This document shows positions 17,835 through 24,107 of a DNA stretch of 64,000 bases, in pieces. Numbering within the stretch: the stretch's first letter is position 1; the number at the start of each line of letters is the position of its first letter. The notes beneath the pieces were generated by a model, which was not told the DNA's origin, searched no databases, and saw nothing but the letters and a program-made list of their open reading frames with translations. Source of the DNA: Nitrospiraceae bacterium (GTDB taxonomy: Bacteria > Nitrospirota > Nitrospiria > Nitrospirales > Nitrospiraceae); assembly GCA_919902505.1 (NCBI GenBank), contig CAKKRE010000021.1, positions 1 to 64,000 on the forward strand, given 5' to 3'. The position numbers and the translations under genes are program-made.

Positions 17835-18511
17835 GAGATGCACCTACATCGTCGACCGATACCTGCATTTTGAAAGTGGTGGTCGGTTCGCACGCCCACG
17901 GCCTCGCCGGTCCCGAAAGCGACAAGGACTACCGCAGTGTCTTCGTCCTGCCCACCGCCGAACTCTTTCGAGTCGGGTTTAAGTATCAGGGCACGAGGAT
18001 GATGAAGGAGGAAGACGACGAGACGTCCTGGGAGATCGGCCACTTTCTGCAATTAGCCCTGCAAGGTCATCCGCTGGTGCTCGAAACACTGGTGGCGCCA
18101 GTGGTACGCATGGACGACTGGGGAGCGGAACTCCGGCAACTGTTTCCGCGCCTCTGGTCGGCGCAAGCGGCCTATGAATCGTTCCTCAACTACTGCGACA
18201 ACCAGCGCAAGAAAATGCTGGAGAAAAAGGATGGACGGCCGGCCAAATACGCGGCGGCCTATGTGCGGGTGCTCTTCAACCTCTGTGAATTGCTGGAACG
18301 GGGGACGTTCAGCATCAGAATTTCGGAAACCCCGGTGGGTGAAGCCGTAGCCAGGATCAAAGCCGGGCACTTCCGTCCCGGAGAGGTCATCGACATGGGG
18401 GAACAGTGGACCGAAGAAGCGGCACGCCGACTCCGTACCTGCTCCCAACAGGCCCGCCCGGAACTGGCCGACGCGTTCCTCCTCAAGGTTCGAACGGCGT
18501 TTCTCCACTAA
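17831..18511 (+). CDS. predicted nucleotidyltransferase (COG3541, YcgL-like)
   Basis: This 226-residue protein begins with a nucleotidyltransferase motif, VVVGSHAHGLAGPESDKDYRSVF: G-S near residue 19 and D-x-D-like S-D-K-D near 32. That places it in the COG3541 group, whose substrates are unknown. The remaining helical part contains no recognised catalytic motif. It is the last gene of the pdh operon, overlapping the acyl carrier protein gene by ATGA. The coupling suggests that it modifies a component of the pathway, but that is conjecture. No start ambiguity exists. Confidence 0.72.
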   Translation: MRDAPTSSTDTCILKVVVGSHAHGLAGPESDKDYRSVFVLPTAELFRVGFKYQGTRMMKEEDDETSWEIGHFLQLALQGHPLVLETLVAPVVRMDDWGAELRQLFPRLWSAQAAYESFLNYCDNQRKKMLEKKDGRPAKYAAAYVRVLFNLCELLERGTFSIRISETPVGEAVARIKAGHFRPGEVIDMGEQWTEEAARRLRTCSQQARPELADAFLLKVRTAFLH

Positions 18512-19110
18512 CCCGGCCTGCGGCTCCTCTTCCCGACAACCATCATAAAAAAACCCGCTCCCGTGTGGAGATCGGACCTGCCCACTGAGCGGGACCCCTC
18601 CGGACACCCCGGCGAGTCACACAACCTGAATGTCCCGCGCTCCCCATTCATCGGGCTCCTTATGCGAGCCGTGCCTCCTACTGGCACCGAGATGGAAGCG
18701 CGTCCCTTCGGACCGGACCCCGAAATTGCGACAGGCGCGACCCCCGAACCCACTGACGCGGCACGGAAGCGGGGGTTTCGATCTTATCCTGGCTCCACCT
18801 CCCTTCATCTCCCTTCCTCTATGTGTTTAATCACACCCTTGCTCAAGTCAATGAGGTAATTGGCACCATTGCGGCCCCCGCCCGCTGTCCCGTAACGCCC
18901 CACCCCGCAGAACGGTCGGAGCACGAAACTGCCTGCCATTCTCCTAAGCGAGTGAACTTCCGCACCTCGCCTGTGAATGCCCGCCACATTTTCCGCTGGC
19001 ATCGAGTCTGCAACAGTGCCAATGCAGAATGACGGTTCCAGAACACCATCTCACGAGCGCCATGACAAGACACCGGCTCACGTTGAACTGACTCATACCG
19101 TAGAGGAGAC
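18512..19110. other. long intergenic region before the stress block
   Basis: No gene is supported in these 599 bases. Reading frames here lack ribosome-binding sites and family resemblance. The region contains a minus-strand terminator-like hairpin at 18547-18593 and presumably the promoter of hsp20, which I could not pinpoint. Confidence 0.45.
18547..18593 (-). terminator. terminator-like hairpin facing left
   Basis: On the minus strand CCCGCTC (18593-18587) pairs with GAGCGGG (18560-18554), followed by seven T (18553-18547). The loop is 26 bases and can pair further in part. No minus-strand gene lies to its right, so either it ends an unannotated antisense RNA or it serves as a weak 3' structure for the operon to its left. 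Confidence 0.4.
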
Positions 19111-19590
19111 ATGACCATGAGTGGACTCACCCGTTGGGAACCATTTCGGAGGCAATTGAATCCGTGGCGAGAACTTGAAGACGTGGAGCAACGCCTGTCC
19201 GCCCTCTGGGGTCGGACACCGACCAAAACGGAAGGCCAGAAGGAGTCGATTTCGGTTGCAGAATGGTCTCCCTTGGTCGACATCACCGAAGACGACAAGG
19301 AATACCTGATCAAGGCGGAGCTGCCCGAGATCAAGAAGGAAGACGTGAAACTCACGGTTCAGGACAATGTGCTCGCGATCTCCGGCGAGCGCAAATACGA
19401 GAAGGAAGAAAAGGACAAGAAATATCATCGCGTGGAACGCGCGTACGGTAGTTTCTTGCGAAGCTTCACCCTGCCGGAAGATGCCGACGGCAGCAAGGTC
19501 GCGGCTGAATACAAAGACGGCATCCTCACAGTGCATCTACCGAAATCGGAGAAAGCCAAGCCGAAATCGATTGAAGTGAAGGTGTCCTAA
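19111..19590 (+). CDS. hsp20: small heat shock protein Hsp20
   Basis: This 159-residue cytosolic chaperone has a complete alpha-crystallin domain from about residue 48 to 145. It starts with PLVDITEDDKEYLIKAELPE and has RAYGSFLRSFTLPEDAD and the A-x-x-x-x-G-I-L-T-V motif (AEYKDGILTVHLP). A short basic tail follows. It holds unfolding proteins in an ATP-independent way. ATG 19111 (or 19117) follows GAGGAG. It heads a forward run of stress-related genes (phosphoribosyltransferase, Usp, cytochrome). A heat-shock-type promoter was sought but not found with confidence. Confidence 0.92.
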   Translation: MTMSGLTRWEPFRRQLNPWRELEDVEQRLSALWGRTPTKTEGQKESISVAEWSPLVDITEDDKEYLIKAELPEIKKEDVKLTVQDNVLAISGERKYEKEEKDKKYHRVERAYGSFLRSFTLPEDADGSKVAAEYKDGILTVHLPKSEKAKPKSIEVKVS

Positions 19591-19606
19591 GCGGAAGGAG
19601 CGCACT

Positions 19607-19756
19607 ATGTTCCGACATCCTCGATACTTGGACATCCCCTGGGAGATCCATTGGCATCCCGAGGGTGGATCTCACCATCACCGGTGGTTGATGGTGCTCT
19701 TGATCGTCGCGGCGCTGTTCCTGATCGGCGTAGGGGTCACGAGCGGACTGTGGTAA
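19607..19756 (+). CDS. 49-residue single-span membrane protein
   Basis: This short gene is preceded by AAGGAG at six bases from ATG 19607 and lies 16 bases after hsp20. The product has a His-rich N-terminus (HWHPEGGSHHHRW) followed by one hydrophobic helix of about 20 residues (LMVLLIVAALFLIGVGV) and ends SGLW. The histidine cluster could bind metal, or the protein may be a small membrane regulator. I do not recognise a family. The spacing and ribosome-binding site make it a credible gene. Confidence 0.6.
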   Translation: MFRHPRYLDIPWEIHWHPEGGSHHHRWLMVLLIVAALFLIGVGVTSGLW

Positions 19757-19807
19757 CCCCATGCGGGCCACAGTATGCAGGACCAACGGCAGGGGGAGTG
19801 GATAGTC

Positions 19808-20461
19808 ATGTTCAAGAACCGTGAAGAAGCCGGCGAACTCCTCGCGCAGGAACTGATCCTGTTTCGCAACGATCCGAGCGCCATTCTCCTCGCCTTGCCG
19901 CGCGGGGGAGTGGTGGTGGCCTATCAACTGAGCCTGGCCCTGCATCTGCCGCTCGATGTGCTCATTACGCGAAAAATCGGCGCACCGGACAATCCTGAAT
20001 ATGCCCTGGGAGCCGTCAGCGAAACAGGCGCCGTGTACTGGAATCGAGAGGCGCTCGCCGGCTTGTCGCTCACAGAACGACAACTCGCAGCCGCCGTGCA
20101 GGCGCAGCAAAAGGAAGTCACCAGGCGTGTGGCCCTGTACCGACAAGGACGGCCGTTCCCCGACCTGAACGACCGGACGGTGATTCTCGTCGATGACGGC
20201 CTCGCCACAGGCGCGACCTTCTTCGCCTCCGTCACGACCGCGCGCCAGGGGAATCCGCGTCGCGTGATCGGGGCCATTCCGGTGGGCCCGCGCTCGACCG
20301 TGGAGGAGGCGCGGAAACTGGTCGACCAACTGATCGTGCTACGGGTACCGGATCCGTTTTATGCGGTCGGAAACTTCTACCGGGACTTCGAACAGGTCGA
20401 AGACCGGGAAGTGCTGCAATACCTCAATCTGGCGGAAGAAGCGTTTATCAACAGATCGTAA
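19808..20461 (+). CDS. phosphoribosyltransferase family protein
   Basis: This 217-residue type I phosphoribosyltransferase-fold protein has an intact PRPP loop, VILVDDGLATGATF, near residues 125-138, and an N-terminal ALPRGGVVVAY segment. This subgroup (COG1926) accompanies Hsp20, Usp and similar stress genes in many bacteria, and its nucleobase substrate is unknown. ATG 19808 is chosen over 19775 because of GGGGGAG upstream and because conserved text begins there. The final segment VPDPFYAVGNFYRDFEQVED is typical. It is likely part of a transcript with hsp20. Confidence 0.82.
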   Translation: MFKNREEAGELLAQELILFRNDPSAILLALPRGGVVVAYQLSLALHLPLDVLITRKIGAPDNPEYALGAVSETGAVYWNREALAGLSLTERQLAAAVQAQQKEVTRRVALYRQGRPFPDLNDRTVILVDDGLATGATFFASVTTARQGNPRRVIGAIPVGPRSTVEEARKLVDQLIVLRVPDPFYAVGNFYRDFEQVEDREVLQYLNLAEEAFINRS

Positions 20462-20516
20462 CATCACAAGACGGACCACAGCCCGGATGACCCGGCCCAG
20501 AAAAGGAATCGCACCG

Positions 20517-21011
20517 ATGAACAAACACACCGAAGGCGGCCACGCCGCGCGCCACGATCGATTCGTACAGGAAGGGCAACACGACTCCTACAAGATGCCG
20601 GGCAAGCTGAAGGAACCCACGGTCTGTAAGACGTGCGGGGCGCTGTTCCATAAGGGGCGCTGGACCTGGGGCGCCAAACCGACGGGGGCCGATGAGATCG
20701 TCTGTCCAGCTTGTCTGCGCATCGAAGACAAAAACCCGAAAGGGTTCGTCACTCTCAAGGGAGCCTACAAAGACCAACACCGGGACCAGGTCATGGGCCT
20801 GATCCACAACGCCGAGGCGCAGGAAAAAAAAGAGTACCCGCTGGCCCGCATCATGACGATCGAAAACCGGGCAGAGGGGCTTGTCGTCCTCACCACCGAT
20901 ACCCACTTGCCCCGGCGCATCGGCGAGGCGCTGAAACACGCGCACCATGGCGAATTGGAACTGCAATACGACAAGGATGAAGATTTTATCCGCGTCACAT
21001 GGGTCGGGTAG
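20517..21011 (+). CDS. BCAM0308-family protein
   Basis: This 164-residue protein resembles the BCAM0308 family. A zinc-knuckle-like CKTCGALFHKGRWTW...CPACLRIEDKNP spans about residues 38-70. A C-terminal region with TTDTHLPRRIGEALKHAHHGEL may bind RNA. The family has no experimentally assigned function that I know of. ATG 20517 follows AAAGGAA and starts 55 bases after the phosphoribosyltransferase gene. The four cysteines in two CxxC pairs suggest zinc binding. Its place in the stress block suggests a role in dormancy or ribosome protection, which is inference. Confidence 0.7.
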   Translation: MNKHTEGGHAARHDRFVQEGQHDSYKMPGKLKEPTVCKTCGALFHKGRWTWGAKPTGADEIVCPACLRIEDKNPKGFVTLKGAYKDQHRDQVMGLIHNAEAQEKKEYPLARIMTIENRAEGLVVLTTDTHLPRRIGEALKHAHHGELELQYDKDEDFIRVTWVG

Positions 21012-21042
21012 GCAACCTCACCATCGGCAAGAAGGAGCGGTC

Positions 21043-21594
21043 ATGGGCGGAGGGGAACGGACGTGGGATCGATGGTATGGGTTTCTGGTCGGCGGACTTC
21101 TGTTGGTCACCCTGACGGGGTCTCCGGCAACAGCCGAGATGCAGCTCCTTCCGGGGGCGGCAGCAGACCTCGATCAAGCCACCGTCGATGAAGTGCTGGC
21201 GACGTTCCGGCAGGCCGAACAGGCGCTTCGTGCCGGCGACGTGGACGGCATCATGGCCCTGTATTCGGAGCAATACAATTATCACGGCCTGAAGAAGGCC
21301 GACATGCGGAAGGTCTGGACCAACCTGTTCGATCAATTCCGGGAACTGTCCGATACCCATCATTTTTCCCGGATGATCAGGGTCGGGTCCGGATCCAAAA
21401 CCATCATCGAGGTCACCTGTACGGGCAGTTTGTCGGGCCTGTCGAAAACCGGCGGGTTACGTGTGCCGATCGACAGTTGGTATGAGGAAGTGCACTACAT
21501 GACGTTCGATGACGGGCAGTGGCGCATTCGCGGCAACGTCGGCGATTCCCCGCGGTTCATGCCCTTCGGCACGTCACCGCATCCGTTGTTCTAG
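21043..21594 (+). CDS. exported NTF2-like protein
   Basis: This 183-residue protein has an N-terminal hydrophobic signal segment (about residues 12-30, ending SPATA). A nuclear-transport-factor-2/SnoaL-like domain follows, as judged from VDEVLATFRQAEQALRAGDVDGIMALYSE and a C-terminal HYMTFDDGQWRIRGN strand pair. These cone-shaped domains bind small ligands or form dimers; no active-site residues can be named. AAGGAG precedes ATG 21043. It probably acts in the periplasm. The gene lies between the BCAM0308-like and Usp genes with short gaps. Confidence 0.68.
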   Translation: MGGGERTWDRWYGFLVGGLLLVTLTGSPATAEMQLLPGAAADLDQATVDEVLATFRQAEQALRAGDVDGIMALYSEQYNYHGLKKADMRKVWTNLFDQFRELSDTHHFSRMIRVGSGSKTIIEVTCTGSLSGLSKTGGLRVPIDSWYEEVHYMTFDDGQWRIRGNVGDSPRFMPFGTSPHPLF

Positions 21595-21607
21595 GGAAAG
21601 GAGTCTT

Positions 21608-22465
21608 ATGCGCGCCCTCATCGCACTCGACTGGTCGGAACAGGCGTTCGCAGCCGTTCGGGAAGTCTCCTATCTGTACGATCTGCACGAGGTCATCCTG
21701 GTGCACGGTATCGACCTGGGGATGTTTCAGTATCCGATCGTCGCAGAAGTGAGCAGCATGCAAGGGTACGACGACTTCCGGAAAGCCATGGAGAAAGCGG
21801 GGGAGCAATTGCTCGACCACACATCCACGATGTTGCCCTCCGAAGGCCTCTCCATCACACGGGTGTGCGAATTCGGCAAACCGGCATCGCTGATTCTAGA
21901 CAAGGCCCGGGAAACGCATGCAGACCTGATCGTGATCGGAGCGCGCGGACGGGGACGCGTCGGCGAATTCGTCCTCGGTAGCGTCTCCCATCGCGTCGCG
22001 CTCCATGCAGACTGCACGACCTTGATCGTGAAAGAGCGCGAGGGGCCGGTCAAACGCGTGACGGTCGCCATCGAAGGACATGAGGATGGCGCCCGTATCA
22101 AGGCCTGGCTCCTCAGCCATCCGTTCAAGAATCCGGTCGATCTCACCATCGTGAGCGTCGTACGCCAGGTTCCGTCCACCGATCCGTTCAGCCTGTTTCC
22201 GCTCCAGGATTGGACCGGGATCGCCGTACGCTCGGCCGAAGACCTGGTGAAGAACGTGGCCGCCTCGGTCATGAATCATCGGTATACGGTCGGCACCCAG
22301 GTGACCGTCGGCGATCCGACCGACATCCTGACGGAACGCGCCAAGTCGGCGGATCTCCTGGTCATCGGCTCCCATGGACGGAAGGGGCTGGAGCGATTTC
22401 TCCTGGGAAGCATCTCTCACGCCCTCTTGCACCACGTGCCCTGTCCTGTGTTGATCGTCCGATGA
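21608..22465 (+). CDS. tandem universal stress protein
   Basis: This 285-residue protein has two UspA domains. The first (about 1-140) ends in an ATP-binding-type loop, IGARGRGRVGEFVLGSVS. The second (about 150-285) ends in IGSHGRKGLERFLLGSIS. Both G-x(2)-G-x(9)-G-S/T motifs are intact, so ATP or AMP binding is expected. The start at ATG 21608 follows AAAGGAG. It is part of the forward stress block and is related in architecture to the Usp at 53347-54330. The precise client process is unknown. Confidence 0.88.
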   Translation: MRALIALDWSEQAFAAVREVSYLYDLHEVILVHGIDLGMFQYPIVAEVSSMQGYDDFRKAMEKAGEQLLDHTSTMLPSEGLSITRVCEFGKPASLILDKARETHADLIVIGARGRGRVGEFVLGSVSHRVALHADCTTLIVKEREGPVKRVTVAIEGHEDGARIKAWLLSHPFKNPVDLTIVSVVRQVPSTDPFSLFPLQDWTGIAVRSAEDLVKNVAASVMNHRYTVGTQVTVGDPTDILTERAKSADLLVIGSHGRKGLERFLLGSISHALLHHVPCPVLIVR

Positions 22466-22514
22466 GTCTGTGACCAATCCGGCGCACTGCGCCGAACCAT
22501 AAAGGAGCCTGCGC

Positions 22515-22877
22515 ATGAAAACGTTCAGCATTCTTTCTGTCGTCTGCCTCGTCATCCTGGGTAGCACATGGGCCACTGCACAAACCAACCGGGGCAATCC
22601 GCGCGACGGACAGGCCATCTATGAAAAACAATGTCTGCGTTGCCACGGAGAGAAACTGGACGGGGCCGGGCCGGACGGCCAATACCTCATTGTGAGGCCC
22701 GCGAATTTTCAATCCGTCAACTCGCGCGCCAAGACCGATTGGGAACTGCTGGTCACGATCGCGAACGGAGCGCTCTTCAGCCCGATGCATGGGTATCGCG
22801 GGAAGCTGACCGACCAACAGATGCTGGACGTCTTGTCCTATATCCGATCGGTCGCGACACCGGACTTCGTCAGCTAG
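22515..22877 (+). CDS. monoheme cytochrome c
   Basis: This 120-residue exported class I cytochrome c has a signal peptide over residues 1-22, a heme site CLRCHG near residue 40 and a distal methionine candidate in FSPMHGYRGKL. It would carry electrons in the periplasm. The ATG follows AAAGGAG. It sits directly before a thioredoxin-CcdA fusion gene, which may serve cytochrome maturation or redox relay. Similar short cytochromes at 41268, 48278 and 52127 share the layout. Confidence 0.85.
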   Translation: MKTFSILSVVCLVILGSTWATAQTNRGNPRDGQAIYEKQCLRCHGEKLDGAGPDGQYLIVRPANFQSVNSRAKTDWELLVTIANGALFSPMHGYRGKLTDQQMLDVLSYIRSVATPDFVS

Positions 22878-22901
22878 CCGACGGGCGCCACAGGCAACGC
22901 G

Positions 22902-24104
22902 ATGAGTCGGCGGAGGATTCTTTACGCAGGCCTCGTGCTCGTCTGCCTGTGGCTGCTCGGTTCGGAGATCACCGTTCGCGCCTCCGAACCGACTGCGGAC
23001 TTGGAAGTCTTCGTCCGAGCCGGTTGTCCGCACTGCGAAGCCGCCAAAGCATTTCTTCTCGAGCTTCGGCGACGTCGCCCCACCCTGCACATTCTGGTTC
23101 GGGATGTCGGTCAGGATCAGACGGCGCTCACCCGCTTGGAGACGTTGGCGAGACGGCAGGCGGTGACGCTGATCGGCGTGCCCGCCTTTTATCTGCAGGG
23201 CGAGTTGATCATCGGCTATCAAGACGCCGGGACGACCGGCGCCAACCTGCTTGCACTCCTTGATAGGGCGGCTTCTCCCCTCGATTCCGCACCGTTGTCC
23301 GCCTGCCGCCCGACACAACCGGCCTGCAGCGCACCTACAGTTCACACCTCAGCCGGAGAAGAGAGCATCCTGCTCCCCTGGTTCGGCCGCCTCAGTTATC
23401 CGGAAATCGGGCTCCCCCTCTTCACGCTGGCCATCGGGCTGCTCGACGGCTTCAATCCCTGCGCGATGTGGGTGCTGTTGTTTCTCCTGTCGCTGCTGGT
23501 CTCGTTGCAGGACCGCGTCAAGATGTCGCTCGTGGCCGGCACCTTCGTCCTGGTGAGCGGGTTGGTGTATTTTGCCTTCATGGCCGCCTGGCTGAATGCG
23601 TTTCTCATCGTGGGGCTCTCCCGCACGGTCCAGCTTTCGCTGGGCGGCGTGGCGCTGCTGATCGGCGCGGTCAACGTGAAAGACTTCTTCGCCTTCCGGC
23701 AAGGATTGTCATTGACGATTCCGGACGCGGCCAAACCGGGACTCTATGCGCGGCTGCGCCGGGTCGTTCAGGCGGAGAATCTCACCGGCGCCCTGATCGG
23801 AATCGTGATCCTTGCCGGGCTGGTGAACGTGGTCGAGCTGCTGTGCACGGCGGGATTTCCCGCGCTCTACACGCACATCCTCAGCACGCAAGCGCTCGCC
23901 ACCTGGCAGTATTATGGCTACCTTGCCCTCTACAACGCGGCCTACATCTTCGATGACGCACTGATGGTGACGATCGCCGTGATCACCCTGGGCCGTCACA
24001 AGCTGGAGGAACGCGAAGGACGATGGTTGAAACTGATCAGCGGGGCGGTCATGATCGGGCTCGGCCTGCTGCTGATCGTGAAACCGGACCTGCTCTCGGG
24101 GTAA
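22902..24104 (+). CDS. thioredoxin-fold/CcdA-like membrane fusion protein
   Basis: This 400-residue protein joins an N-terminal signal-anchor and a glutaredoxin-like domain with CPHC at residues 42-45 to a C-terminal multi-span region starting near 165. The membrane part contains LDGFNPCAMWVLLFLLSLL and ELLCTAGFPALYT, each with one cysteine, which resembles the DsbD/CcdA transmembrane electron carrier. It likely passes reducing equivalents from the cytoplasm to a periplasmic partner, perhaps the cytochrome encoded just upstream. The domain order differs from DsbD, in which the thioredoxin domain is C-terminal. The function is inferred from domains. Confidence 0.78.
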   Translation: MSRRRILYAGLVLVCLWLLGSEITVRASEPTADLEVFVRAGCPHCEAAKAFLLELRRRRPTLHILVRDVGQDQTALTRLETLARRQAVTLIGVPAFYLQGELIIGYQDAGTTGANLLALLDRAASPLDSAPLSACRPTQPACSAPTVHTSAGEESILLPWFGRLSYPEIGLPLFTLAIGLLDGFNPCAMWVLLFLLSLLVSLQDRVKMSLVAGTFVLVSGLVYFAFMAAWLNAFLIVGLSRTVQLSLGGVALLIGAVNVKDFFAFRQGLSLTIPDAAKPGLYARLRRVVQAENLTGALIGIVILAGLVNVVELLCTAGFPALYTHILSTQALATWQYYGYLALYNAAYIFDDALMVTIAVITLGRHKLEEREGRWLKLISGAVMIGLGLLLIVKPDLLSG

Positions 24105-24107
24105 TTC

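Noticed and set aside
18861..18875. sigma-54-type promoter TGGCAC...GC before hsp20
   Set aside because: GG-N10-GC spacing is met but the TT of the -12 element is missing, and the site is 235 bases from the gene.
18843..19355. 170-codon minus-strand frame opposite hsp20
   Set aside because: Its coding part is the antisense of the conserved Hsp20 reading frame; Ser/Arg-rich shadow.
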